Source of the DNA: Bacteroidia bacterium
GTDB taxonomy: Bacteria; Bacteroidota; Bacteroidia; J057
Assembly (NCBI GenBank): GCA_030430575.1
Contig: JAUIKF010000041.1
Coordinates: 1 to 64,000 of the forward strand
DNA length: 64,000 bases
Reading direction: 5' to 3'
The notes below the pieces were generated by a model that had not been told where the DNA came from, made no database searches, and saw nothing but the letters and a program-made list of their open reading frames with translations. Shown here piece by piece: positions 24,905 to 33,399 of the stretch. Position numbers and translations under genes: made by a program. Positions within the stretch are counted from its first letter, which is position 1. Every line of letters begins with the position of its first letter.

Positions 24905-26055
24905 TTTTTTTTTTGAGGCGCTGCTTCGTCAGCGGTAATGGATATGGCTTGGGTGAGGTAGGCAAGCTTTACCAGTGCCAGTTCCACGACCAAGCGTGGA
25001 TTGGAGGCAAACCGCAATTGCCCTTCTGCTTCAGAACATAGATTAAAAGCATTTAACAGAAAACTCCCTTGCATTTTTGTTGCTTGGTCGAGATAACGTT
25101 TTTTGACTGCTTCAGAGGTCTCAAGCAATTTTACAGTTTCTGGTGTCTGGCATACGAGGAGGTTTCGAAAGTGCTCTGTAAGCCCCACCATGAAGTCTTT
25201 GGCTTCGAATCCCAGTTCAATCAATTCATTGAGGGACAATAATAAGTGCTTATGATCTTGGGCCTCCATTGCTTCAATTGCCTTGAAATAATAATCATAA
25301 TCCAGGATGTTGAGGTTTTGGAGGACAGATTTGAAGGTAAGCTTACCTGCCCCATAACTCACGAGTTGATCGTATAGACTGAGCGCGTCGCGCAAGGCGC
25401 CATCGGCTTTCAGCGCAATTTGCTGCAAGGCCGCGAACTCATACTCAATCGATTCAGATTGAGAGATATATTCCAAGTGCTTGGCGATATCATCCACCTT
25501 GATCCGCCTGAAATCGTGTTTCTGGCACCGTGATAGGATGGTGGGAAGTATTTTATGCTTTTCAGTAGTGGCGAGGATAAACAATACATGTGGCGGTGGC
25601 TCTTCCAGGGTTTTGAGGAAAGCGTTAAAAGCCGCTTGAGAAAGCATGTGTACCTCATCTATGATATAAACGCTGTGGCGTGATTGACCATCCTTAGTAG
25701 AAGGAGGTACATACCGTGTCTGCTCGATCAGATTACGGATGTCTTCCACGCTATTATTGGAAGCTGCATCCAATTCATGGATGGTGATGCTTTTGCCTTC
25801 ATTGAAGGTATTGCAGGAGTCGCACGCATTACAAGGTTCGCCAGACTCCTCCAGCGCTTCACAATTGATGGCCTTGGCCAAGATCCGTGCACAGGTGGTC
25901 TTCCCCACGCCTCTAGGCCCAGAGAACAAAAAGGCATGCGCCAATTGGTTCATCAGGATGGCACGCTTCAGGGTATCGGTGACATGAGACTGCCCCACGA
26001 CTGAGGAGAAGACGCCAGGCCGGTATTTGCGTGCTGATACGATGTAGTTGTCCAT
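24898..26055 (-). CDS. dnaX: DNA polymerase III gamma form (dnaX zero frame)
   Basis: The clamp-loader ATPase: residues 1-384 give the AAA+ and collar domains. Walker A GPRGVGKTT (near 45-53), a zinc-binding set CNACDSC with Cys78, Walker B YIIDEVHML (near 125-133), SRC arginine-finger motif LSRCQK and the helical collar to about 365. In the zero frame the protein ends QKKKP then TGA immediately after an A10 run, giving a 385-residue gamma-like form. A -1 slip on A AAA AAG (24904-24910) would give tau of about 605 residues. The start at 26055 is the first ATG, with the expected N-terminus MDNYIVSARKYRP. Alternatively the tract is a sequencing or mutational indel. Confidence 0.93.
   Translation of the reverse strand: MDNYIVSARKYRPGVFSSVVGQSHVTDTLKRAILMNQLAHAFLFSGPRGVGKTTCARILAKAINCEALEESGEPCNACDSCNTFNEGKSITIHELDAASNNSVEDIRNLIEQTRYVPPSTKDGQSRHSVYIIDEVHMLSQAAFNAFLKTLEEPPPHVLFILATTEKHKILPTILSRCQKHDFRRIKVDDIAKHLEYISQSESIEYEFAALQQIALKADGALRDALSLYDQLVSYGAGKLTFKSVLQNLNILDYDYYFKAIEAMEAQDHKHLLLSLNELIELGFEAKDFMVGLTEHFRNLLVCQTPETVKLLETSEAVKKRYLDQATKMQGSFLLNAFNLCSEAEGQLRFASNPRLVVELALVKLAYLTQAISITADEAAPQKKKP
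24904..24914 (-). promoter_or_regulatory. dnaX slippery sequence (A10-G)
   Basis: On the minus strand C-A10-G-CCC-TGA: the zero-frame codons are CAA AAA AAA AAG CCC TGA. The last seven bases form A AAA AAG in phase, the same heptamer used for -1 frameshifting in E. coli dnaX. The homopolymer could also support transcriptional slippage, as known for Thermus dnaX. Confidence 0.75.
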
Positions 26056-26408
26056 AGATCAAAGCCTAAATGAGAAAATGAGAAGATGAATAAATGATAA
26101 AATATTAAGAAATAGGTGATTTTCTCATGTTATCATTTACTCATTTTATCATTCTCTTCCAGCGCATGAAATTAGGGATTCAATCCCTTATATACCAACC
26201 TTCGCACAATTATTGTGGGAATTCTTAGAAGACGAAATTTGCGAGGAACTTACAGCGTGATTCGCGAAGTCGGCAACTCGCTTGAATTTGTGTGTGCATA
26301 AATTTGTTATATTTAGTTAAATTTGCACTTCAGATAGATTTTCTTGTTTCATCGATAATTCCAAATTAGCTTTTTTATCTCATCCTCACTTTGCTCATAA
26401 TTCCCAAC
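26056..26408. other. Divergent intergenic region between dnaX and a lipoprotein gene
   Basis: It contains an imperfect inverted repeat of ATGATAAAATGAG-type words (26070-26157), a small palindrome AGGGATTCAATCCCT (near 26173) and AT-rich DNA with two TAAATTTG words (26299-26306, 26318-26325) that resemble the Bacteroidota -7 element TAnnTTTG. I could not find a properly spaced -33 element for either, so the promoter call is weak. Confidence 0.4.
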
Positions 26409-27800
26409 ATGAAGGACATTCTCAGATCATTCTTCATCTTTCTTATTCTTGGTTCCCTAGCGGCATGCGATGAAAGCGAGTCTGCTAGCGAAGCTTTTGT
26501 TCCCCCAACAGATGTCTTGCAAACAGCATCTGAGGAAGCATTTGCTGCCATAACGCCCTTGAAGGGGGTGGAAGTCCCTATGCACCGCTTTGAATGGACT
26601 GCCCAGGAAGGGGGTCGATTTGAGTTGAAAAATGGAACGCTTGTGGAAGTGCCTCCTCAAGCTATTGTGGATGTGGATAACAATCCGATCAGTGGACGAG
26701 TCGAAATGACCTACAGGGAATTTCACGACGCAGCGGATATACTGATGAGTGGGGTTTCAATGCGGTATGATTCGGCTGGGAAGCCTCATGTATTGAGTTC
26801 GGCTGGTATGTTAGAAATACGAGTTAGCAAAAATGGAGAACCCCTATTTCTTAAGGATGGAAAAAGTATTGAGGTGACGATGGCATCCTTTGCGCAAGGA
26901 AGTTATAACTTATATTACTTGAATGAAGAGACAAAAGCGTGGGAATACACCCTTACCCACGCACCGAAACCCAATCCCAATCGGAAGAGCCGATTAAGTG
27001 GGGTGAAGCCTCCTCCATTACCCTTAAAACCTGAAAAACTAGACCGAAATAAGGACCTTGTCTTTAATTACGATATCAATTATGGGAGTTTTCCTGAATT
27101 GGCCATTTACAATGGAATACAATGGAAATATGCTGATATAGTAGACAATAAGTCAAAGGACCCTACCCAGGATTCTTGGATTACCCAAGAGCGTTGGCAG
27201 GCAGTTACCCTTTCGAAAAAAAATGGACGTAAGGGCTTGTACTACCTCAATCTTAAGAATTCGGTACGGACCGCCACTGTGATAGTCTCCCCTGTATTGG
27301 AAGACCTGGATTATGAAGAAGCCATGATTTATTACCTCCATACCAAGAAGGAGCGGGATAATTTGATGGCTAAATTAGCTGAAGAACAAGATAGAATTGC
27401 TCAGCAGGCCGCAGTATTGCGTCCTTGCCCAGTATCCAAATTGGGATTCTTCAATTGGGACAAAGCCTTAAATACCAACAATTTTTCCAAAATGGCGGTC
27501 AATTTTCGCTTGGAAAATGAGACGGATGGGGTTCCCAGCAAGATTCAACAAGTCTTCTTGATTTTGCCCGAAAAAAACGCTGTCCTTTCCTACCATAGAG
27601 ATGAGTGGGCTGACTTTCGCTATTTGCCGGGAACACCTATCCAGATCGTTACTTTCCTAAAAGAAGAAGGCTTTGCCATGGTTGACGCAAAAGTTTTTGC
27701 CGAAGCGGTGGGTAACCCTACGGGTTCATTTGTCATGAAGCCTGTCTCTCAACAACCCCAATCGACCTCTGCCTTGAGGTCCTTGCTAAATGGAGGCTAG
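26409..27800 (+). CDS. Lipoprotein of unknown function
   Basis: A 463-residue lipoprotein: signal peptide with lipobox LAAC and lipidated Cys20. The mature part has a beta-rich N-terminal domain (about 45-190) with FELKNGTLVEVPPQAIVDVD and VEMTYREFHDAADILMSG, a pattern I have seen in Bacteroidota hypothetical proteins but cannot assign to a named family; then a Pro/Lys-rich linker and a second beta-rich region ending near residue 445. It is divergent from dnaX. I chose the ATG at 26409 because it starts the signal peptide; the frame opens six codons upstream. No enzymatic motif is visible. Confidence 0.75.
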   Translation: MKDILRSFFIFLILGSLAACDESESASEAFVPPTDVLQTASEEAFAAITPLKGVEVPMHRFEWTAQEGGRFELKNGTLVEVPPQAIVDVDNNPISGRVEMTYREFHDAADILMSGVSMRYDSAGKPHVLSSAGMLEIRVSKNGEPLFLKDGKSIEVTMASFAQGSYNLYYLNEETKAWEYTLTHAPKPNPNRKSRLSGVKPPPLPLKPEKLDRNKDLVFNYDINYGSFPELAIYNGIQWKYADIVDNKSKDPTQDSWITQERWQAVTLSKKNGRKGLYYLNLKNSVRTATVIVSPVLEDLDYEEAMIYYLHTKKERDNLMAKLAEEQDRIAQQAAVLRPCPVSKLGFFNWDKALNTNNFSKMAVNFRLENETDGVPSKIQQVFLILPEKNAVLSYHRDEWADFRYLPGTPIQIVTFLKEEGFAMVDAKVFAEAVGNPTGSFVMKPVSQQPQSTSALRSLLNGG

Positions 27801-27880
27801 GGGAAGGCGAAGCCGTTCAAGCGTTCAAGAAAAGGTTCAAATCATTGGATCAGTGAGGATTTTGGGATGAAAAAAGGAGA

Positions 27881-27940
27881 AGCCACGGATTTCACAGATT
27901 CTCGCGGATTTTCTTTTTGAATCTGGGTAAATCTGTATCC
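27881..27940 (+). repeat. CCACGGATTTCACAGATT-type intergenic word
   Basis: AGCCACGGATTTCACAGATT followed by CTCGCGGATTTTC and AATCTG; related to 7178-7214 and to the inverted pair at 56102-56171. Confidence 0.5.
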
Positions 27941-27970
27941 AATTTTCAGGGTCAACAAAAAGCTTCTCTT

Positions 27971-28071
27971 TACTTCAACAATCATTAATCCTTGTTCGAT
28001 ATTCTGCAATCCCCTTCCTCCTACTTCAACAATCATCAATCCTTGTTCGATATTCTGCAATCCCCTTCCCC
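27971..28071 (+). repeat. Two tandem 51-base units ending at a start codon
   Basis: Units beginning TACTTCAACAATCATTAATC (27971) and TACTTCAACAATCATCAATC (28022) each continue with CTTGTTCGATATTCTGCAAT and a C-rich end. The second unit runs directly into the ATG at 28072. The core TCCTTGTTCGATATTCTGCA recurs at 38190-38210 and, inverted, at 60242-60273. Confidence 0.85.
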
Positions 28072-29259
28072 ATGTTCCAAGACTTTCTCATCATCGAGCT
28101 GGCTAGTGTGCTAGCAGGTCCTTCTGTGGGGATGTTTTTTGCTGAGCTGGGCGCTACTGTGATCAAGGTGGAGAACCTCCATCGCAAGGGAGATGTCACG
28201 CGGAGCTGGTATCTGGCTGAGGAAAACACCGATACTGATCTCTCTGCCTATTTCTGCTCGGTTAATTGGGGAAAAGAATCCATTGCCTTGGATTTGAAGT
28301 CGCCTAAAGGCTATAAGGTGTTATGTGATCTCGTTGGGCAAGCTGATATGGTGCTGTCCAGCTACCTTCCTAGCGTGGCTCAAAAGCTTCAGGTCAGCTA
28401 TGAAAATCTTAAGGCTATCAAGCCTGACCTGATCTATGGGAGTGTCGATGGCTATGGGCCCAAGGAAGAGCGAGCGGCTTTTGATGCAGTCATACAAGCT
28501 GAAGCTGGGTATATGTATCTGAATGGTGAAGCAGGTAAAGGGATGACAAAGATGCCTGTCGCCCTGATGGACGTGCTGGCAGCCCACCAGCTCAAGGAAG
28601 CCTTGCTGCTGGCCTATATCCATCGACTTCGATCAGGTGAGGGAAGTCATGTGTCCATTTCACTTCTGGATGCCGCCATTTCTTCCCTGGTCAACCAAGG
28701 GGCCAACTACCTTGTCGCAGGCAAAGTTCCCCAGCCTATAGGCTCGGCTCACCCCAATATTGCCCCGTATGGGACTGCGTTTACTACCAAGGACGAGTCC
28801 CATATTTTATTAGCCGTAGGGAATGATCAGCAGTTTGCAACACTCTGTGAGGTGTTGGACATAGAGATGGATCCCCTATTTTCATCCAATCAGGGAAGAG
28901 TAAGCCACCGACAGGCATTGACAGACAGGTTACAAGGAGCTATTTCTAGCTGGCAGCGTGAGGCCCTCTTAGCAGTTCTTCATGCGCGAGGCGTGCCCGC
29001 AGGAGCGATCCATAAACTTCCAGAAGTCATGGAGATGAAACAGGCATCCCGGCTCTTGATACAGCAAGACACTGTCAGAGGGCTTCGATCTATGACAGCC
29101 TACATGCCGTTTCTATCTACATCTGATGCCCCAAAAAGGGAAAATACCCTTAGCAGACCTCCCCATTTGGGAGAACATACGGACCAAATCCTGACGGTAC
29201 GCCTTGACTATTCACAAGAAATGACTGATATGTTTCGCCAAGAAAAAGTGATCCTGTAA
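28072..29259 (+). CDS. Family III CoA-transferase (CaiB/BaiF type)
   Basis: A 395-residue cytosolic enzyme that exchanges CoA between a thioester and a carboxylic acid. The N-terminus carries the family pattern LASVLAGPSVGMFFAELGATVIKVE, then LSSYLPSVAQKL; the catalytic Asp is expected in RAAFDAVIQAEAGYM (about residue 144). The end has HTDQILTVRLDYS. The physiological substrate (carnitine, formyl/oxalate, succinyl/benzylsuccinate and others) cannot be read from the sequence. The ATG at 28072 is fixed by the family N-terminus; the leader is entirely made of the 51-base repeat. Confidence 0.88.
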   Translation: MFQDFLIIELASVLAGPSVGMFFAELGATVIKVENLHRKGDVTRSWYLAEENTDTDLSAYFCSVNWGKESIALDLKSPKGYKVLCDLVGQADMVLSSYLPSVAQKLQVSYENLKAIKPDLIYGSVDGYGPKEERAAFDAVIQAEAGYMYLNGEAGKGMTKMPVALMDVLAAHQLKEALLLAYIHRLRSGEGSHVSISLLDAAISSLVNQGANYLVAGKVPQPIGSAHPNIAPYGTAFTTKDESHILLAVGNDQQFATLCEVLDIEMDPLFSSNQGRVSHRQALTDRLQGAISSWQREALLAVLHARGVPAGAIHKLPEVMEMKQASRLLIQQDTVRGLRSMTAYMPFLSTSDAPKRENTLSRPPHLGEHTDQILTVRLDYSQEMTDMFRQEKVIL

Positions 29260-29837
29260 TAATATATATTCCAAAATGGTTAGGTTTCATAGTGGAATTC
29301 TATTTTTTGTATGGAAATCTAACATTAACTCTCCATTTTTAAATTGACTTTTCCTTGACTTGCATATTTGAAGTTGTAAGAATCTAAATCAATATAGGTA
29401 AATATACGAACGTAATACACGTATTTTTACGTACATAAATCACACCGTCCATTCATTAGTATGCTAGAAAGTTGTATTGTCCAATGCTGGAACATTGGGA
29501 ACATTATTCATACTTCTTCTGATGCATAATTAGCTGATAACCACCTATTTGGTCTTACCTTTCGACGCCTATTCTTTGGAGATTAGAAAACTTCAGAGAG
29601 GAATTTTTATTGGCGTATAGAAATAAACGCAAGGCTAAATAGAATTTATCAACTGAAACATAATTTTATGCAAAAATTAATGTCATTGTAAATAAAATTA
29701 TGTGGATTAAAATTGTGTATAAAATGCTGATAGTGAATGATTTACAACATCTTTTAATTCATTACATTATATAGCTTATTTCTATCATCTTTTGTTGATT
29801 TACTTACAGGAAACAAAAACTTAAAATTTTATTGATC
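29260..29837. other. 578-base AT-rich gene-free region
   Basis: Nothing gene-like on either strand. It contains a short hairpin CCAATGCTGGAACATTGG (29480 region) and many TTTTAATT and AATTTTAT tracts upstream of the thioredoxin-like gene. It may be a long leader or a multi-promoter region, but I see no recognised riboswitch. Confidence 0.6.
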
Positions 29838-30890
29838 ATGAAACACGCTTGCTTTTGTCTTGTCAGAATTGTCATGCCATTGTTGATCGGGATCCATCCC
29901 TTAATAGGAGCAGAAGGAGGGCTCCAATTTTTTACTGGAGATATTGAAGCTTTACGGACGGCAGCGTCTGAGGAGCGAATGCCTTATTTCATTTATTTCT
30001 ACGCCGAGCGGAATGCCGCTTGTAATAAAATGAATGAAAGGACCTTCGTCTCTCATACCTTAATCAATTTTGCTGACCAACGTTACCTTCCGTATGCTGT
30101 AGATGCTGCGCAAGTTCCAGGCGGCCTTACCCTTGCAGAGCATTATAATGTCATGGGGTTTCCAGCTATCCTAATATTTGGGCCTGATAGTGAACCTTGG
30201 GACCAGGTATATGGGTACGTAACGGCAGATGATTTGCTGACTCGCCTTCAATCCTTGAGAGAAGCCCATAAGCAGGAGTTGCCTATTGTCATAGATTTGT
30301 CTGTAGCAGAAAAACTAGCTGTAGAGCAGGCGACAATCGTTCCAGACCTGCCTATCCACCTGGAGCCTTCTGGTACTGCGAATATACATGTGGATAATGC
30401 CCCAGTAGATGCCCTCATTTTTGAGCCGCTCCCAACTGAAAAGGAAGATACTTTGTTGGAAATCTCAATTGTGGTAGATGAAGTCGCCCAGCGAGCTACA
30501 GCCATATCGGAGGAAGAGGCGCTTCCCGTCTCTACTTCTTCACCTGGACAGGTTTTGGCTTTGGATCCTCCTGTATTTTCCACTCCACCGCAGCATTCAC
30601 CTATGGGTCGTCACGACATAGCCATGCACCTTGATAGCCTCAATTATGGCATAGAGATAGGGACCTTTTGGGACCCCTTAGCACTCGAAGAAAGGGTCGT
30701 GTGGTATGAGCGTGTATGGCATGGGGATATATGGACCTATAAGGAAAATGTAGAAGGCAAAGAAGTGTTCACCCTGATTCTGGGGTCTTACAAGACTGAG
30801 CAAGAAGCAGATGCCTATGCTGCTCCTATAGAAGCAATCGCTTCGCTATCAACAGAAGTCGTAGACTTCAGAACGCTGAGCTACCATTGA
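29838..30890 (+). CDS. Secreted degenerate thioredoxin-like protein with C-terminal SPOR-like domain
   Basis: A 350-residue exported protein. A signal peptide (about 1-24) is followed by a thioredoxin-7-like domain (about 30-150): AYF-type strand MPYFIYFYAERNAACNKMNERT, then the cis-Pro region MGFPAILIF. The usual CxxC is replaced by NAAC, so the N-terminal Cys is lost and a single Cys remains; classical disulfide exchange is unlikely. A Glu/Ser-rich linker (about 170-265) leads to a C-terminal domain (about 275-345) with YGIEIGTF and LILGSYKTEQEADAY that resembles SPOR domains, which bind denuded septal peptidoglycan. It precedes the MbnP gene on the same strand. I used the ATG at 29838; an in-frame TTG two codons upstream exists. 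Confidence 0.7.
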   Translation: MKHACFCLVRIVMPLLIGIHPLIGAEGGLQFFTGDIEALRTAASEERMPYFIYFYAERNAACNKMNERTFVSHTLINFADQRYLPYAVDAAQVPGGLTLAEHYNVMGFPAILIFGPDSEPWDQVYGYVTADDLLTRLQSLREAHKQELPIVIDLSVAEKLAVEQATIVPDLPIHLEPSGTANIHVDNAPVDALIFEPLPTEKEDTLLEISIVVDEVAQRATAISEEEALPVSTSSPGQVLALDPPVFSTPPQHSPMGRHDIAMHLDSLNYGIEIGTFWDPLALEERVVWYERVWHGDIWTYKENVEGKEVFTLILGSYKTEQEADAYAAPIEAIASLSTEVVDFRTLSYH

Positions 30891-31211
30891 GGTAAGGATT
30901 CATGTCGGAGGAGGGATTCAACGCTCCTCCGACATGAAAAGGAGATTCCCCATCTCACCTATTCCTTTCCATTTCTCTTCCTATCTATAAATCGTCCCCC
31001 TCGGTTTGGGGCCTACCCGTCCGTTACAGATTTTTCCTTGTTGAGGTGCTTTTCAGTTGTGTGATGCTTGGCAAGCATATTCCGAGTTTCTTATCTAAAG
31101 AAGCATCGGTATTTTTGTTTTCCCGTTTCCCAATCTGAAAAGCATTCAAAAATTGATACCTTAGTCCAAGCTATTTCTCAAATCAATAAATCAACACTTA
31201 ATCAAATTGTA
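30891..31211. other. 321-base intergenic region with one strong hairpin
   Basis: It holds the hairpin at 30900-30937 and otherwise AT-rich DNA up to the MbnP start. A reading frame runs in from 31068 in frame with MbnP but carries no signal sequence and I treat it as untranslated. Confidence 0.55.
30900..30937. terminator. Strong hairpin after the thioredoxin-like gene
   Basis: TCATGTCGGAGGAG and its exact complement CTCCTCCGACATGA pair around a ten-base loop, 10 bases after the stop. It is followed by AAAAGG, not a T run, so intrinsic termination is uncertain. Confidence 0.55.
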
Positions 31212-32183
31212 ATGAAAAAGATCTACCTTTCTTTGACATTTATCTGGGCGATAATCATGTCTCAAACACTTGTAGCGCAGACGCCTGTCAAGTTTGAAAT
31301 CAAACACTTTTTGAGCCAAGCGCCCTTTGCATTGAATACAGTCGCCCAAAATAATTTTCAGCAAGACTTCACGGTCACGCGATTGCAGTATTACATCTCT
31401 GAGATTGCTATCACCCATGACATGGGACAAGTAACCCCAATCAACGACTACTGGATATTGGTAAATGCAGATACCCAAACCGTAGTTGACTTGGGGAGTC
31501 ATGATATCCAGCAGGTGGAGGCGATTTCCTTCCATGTAGGCGTGGATACCGCCAATAATCATAAAGATCCTGCCCTGTATCCAGTTTCTCATCCCTTAGG
31601 GCCTAAGGCGCCTTCCATGCATTGGGGGTGGGCCGCTGGCTATCGCTTCCTCGCCATGGAAGGTAACGCTGGCGCCAATGTGAGTCTTTATCAATTGCAC
31701 GCCCTGGGCGATAAAAATTATTTTCAGGTGGAAGTACAGAACCCATGGATTTTGGCTACTGCCAATGAGCTAAAAATCAGCCTGAATGCAGATTATACAC
31801 GTGCCTTGGAAAACATAGATGTGAGCAGTGGCGTGATCGTCCATGGGGATTATGGGGCAGCGCAGCAGGCATTAAGCAATTTTCAAGCATTGGTCTTTTC
31901 TCCCGCTACCTCCAATACATCTATCTCAGACCAATTAGAAGCGCCTGTGTTTTCCCTATATCCTAATCCTGCCACGGAAGGACAAGTTACGATTGAAATT
32001 GCTGAAGCACTTGCTGCCTATGGAGTGGTTGTGAATGACCTGGTTGGGCGGCAAGTATATCAGACCCAAATGGAGGCAGGCCAATCAGAACTGAGCTTTA
32101 GGGTAGAAAATGCTGGGATGTATTTGGTTACTTTGATCAAAGATGGCAAGGCGGTATCAACTAAGAAATTGGTGGTGAAGTAA
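31212..32183 (+). CDS. MbnP-family copper-binding protein with T9SS sorting domain
   Basis: A 323-residue exported protein. Signal peptide about 1-22 (ending LVAQ), then the MbnP domain (about 25-230) with KFEIKHFL, the strand pair RLQYYISEI, and the Trp-rich core PSMHWGWAAGYRFLAMEG (residues 134-151, Trp138 and Trp140). In characterised MbnP proteins one Trp of this region is oxidised to kynurenine by the diheme MbnH to create a copper site, so Trp138 or Trp140 is the predicted target. The last 75 residues (PVFSLYPNPATEGQVTIEIA to KKLVVK) form a T9SS sorting domain, an unusual addition that would send it to the cell surface. The MbnH-like gene follows, 119 bases downstream. The start at 31212 begins the signal peptide. 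Confidence 0.8.
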   Translation: MKKIYLSLTFIWAIIMSQTLVAQTPVKFEIKHFLSQAPFALNTVAQNNFQQDFTVTRLQYYISEIAITHDMGQVTPINDYWILVNADTQTVVDLGSHDIQQVEAISFHVGVDTANNHKDPALYPVSHPLGPKAPSMHWGWAAGYRFLAMEGNAGANVSLYQLHALGDKNYFQVEVQNPWILATANELKISLNADYTRALENIDVSSGVIVHGDYGAAQQALSNFQALVFSPATSNTSISDQLEAPVFSLYPNPATEGQVTIEIAEALAAYGVVVNDLVGRQVYQTQMEAGQSELSFRVENAGMYLVTLIKDGKAVSTKKLVVK

Positions 32184-32215
32184 GGCGTTGTACTGGTTTG
32201 ATCGCAATAGAGATA

Positions 32216-32282
32216 AACCATATAAGGCATATAAGTTCATAGAAGGAAGCCACTTATATGTTCTTATATGCCTTATATGGTT
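32216..32282. repeat. Palindromic intergenic element, copy 2 of 3
   Basis: AACCATATAAGGCATATAAG at the left end and the complement CTTATATGCCTTATATGGTT at the right end, with TTCATAGAAGGAAGCCACTT between. It sits between the MbnP and diheme genes, 20 bases before the latter's ATG. Copy 3 (63284) matches it in the reverse-complement orientation. Confidence 0.9.
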
Positions 32283-32302
32283 CAAAACAAAATCTCAATC
32301 GT

Positions 32303-33325
32303 ATGAGACTTTTCACCCTATCCATTTTCGTACCCATCATTTGCCAGCTATTCTGGGCCTGTGGGGAGCCATCAACGATGATCCCTCCAGCGCTCATGGA
32401 AATCCCTAAAGGATTCCCGGAAATGGAATTCCCCGAGGGAAATGAATTTACCATGGCACGATGGGAACTAGGCAAAAAGCTTTTTTATGACCCTGTCCTC
32501 TCTCTGGACAGTAGCTTGAGCTGCGCAAGCTGCCATAAACAAGCGCTTGCCTTTGCGGATGATGTGGCCTTCAGCGATGGCGTGATGGGACGGGCTGGGA
32601 CTAGAAATTCGCCTACCTTGGCCAATATTGGCTACCATCCTTTTTTCACACGAGAAGGAGGCGTGCCCTCCTTGGAGATGCAAATATTGGTGCCCATCCA
32701 AGAGCACAATGAATTTGCCTTCAATATTGTCTACATCGCTGAACGCCTCAATCGTGATTCAGACTATGTGAAGATGAGCCAAGAAGCCTACGGACGACTG
32801 CCTGACCCCTTTGTGATTACGCGGTCGATTGCCTGTTTTGAGCGGAGCCTGATCAGTGGAAATAGTCCTTATGATCGCTATGAATTTCAGGGAGACGATA
32901 AGGCTTTGGACAAAGATGAAAAGGCAGGAATGGAATTGTTCTTTAGCGAAAAAACTGCTTGTGGAAGCTGTCACGGTGGATTTAACTTTACCCATTATGC
33001 ATTTGAAAATAATGGTTTATACAAAAATTACCCTGACCCAGGCAGATTTCGCTTGACAGGGGATCCCGCCGATTCAGCGCGCTTCAAAGTGCCCAGCTTG
33101 CGCAATATTGCCCTGACGGCCCCTTATATGCATGACGGTTCATTAGCAGACCTCGAAGCGGTCCTCGACCACTACCAATCAGGTGGTCAAGGCCACACCA
33201 ATCAGAGCGAAAAGGTGCGCCCATTTACCCTAACAGAAAAGGAAAAGCGGCAACTCTTGGCCTTCCTGAATAGCCTGACGGATCAGGATTTCTTGACAAA
33301 TGAAGCTTATAAAAGTCCGTTTTGA
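32303..33325 (+). CDS. Diheme cytochrome c peroxidase/MauG family protein (MbnH-like)
   Basis: A 340-residue lipoprotein (lipobox FWAC, Cys20). Two c-type heme attachment motifs, CASCH at 74-78 and CGSCH at 220-224, with KQALAFADDVAFSDG after the first and a candidate axial Met in APYMHDGSL (near 288). The layout (two similar heme domains, no extra cytochrome) is that of bacterial cytochrome c peroxidases and MauG-type oxidases. Next to an MbnP gene, the MbnH role (using an oxidant to convert MbnP Trp to kynurenine) is the best guess; peroxidase activity is the alternative. The ATG at 32303 is used because the signal peptide begins there; the longer frame would translate the palindromic element. 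Confidence 0.85.
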   Translation: MRLFTLSIFVPIICQLFWACGEPSTMIPPALMEIPKGFPEMEFPEGNEFTMARWELGKKLFYDPVLSLDSSLSCASCHKQALAFADDVAFSDGVMGRAGTRNSPTLANIGYHPFFTREGGVPSLEMQILVPIQEHNEFAFNIVYIAERLNRDSDYVKMSQEAYGRLPDPFVITRSIACFERSLISGNSPYDRYEFQGDDKALDKDEKAGMELFFSEKTACGSCHGGFNFTHYAFENNGLYKNYPDPGRFRLTGDPADSARFKVPSLRNIALTAPYMHDGSLADLEAVLDHYQSGGQGHTNQSEKVRPFTLTEKEKRQLLAFLNSLTDQDFLTNEAYKSPF

Positions 33326-33344
33326 GGAAATAATGGCCTGTTAA

Positions 33345-33378
33345 AACAAAAAAACGCCCTGAATAGGGCGGTTTTTTT
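33345..33378. terminator. Bidirectional terminator between convergent genes
   Basis: An A run and a T run flank CGCCCT-GAAT-AGGGCG, so either strand gives a GC-rich hairpin followed by U residues. Confidence 0.75.
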
Positions 33379-33399
33379 AGGTTATATGAAGAGGAAGGA

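Noticed and set aside
27801-27880. tRNA-like GGTTCAAATC word
   Set aside because: It is the T-loop-like word only; no acceptor or anticodon stems around it. It belongs to the GTTCAA repeat words.
31068-31211. N-terminal extension of MbnP
   Set aside because: It lacks a signal; the signal peptide starts at 31212.
32258-32302. Upstream extension of the diheme protein
   Set aside because: It would translate part of the palindromic element; the signal peptide begins at 32303.
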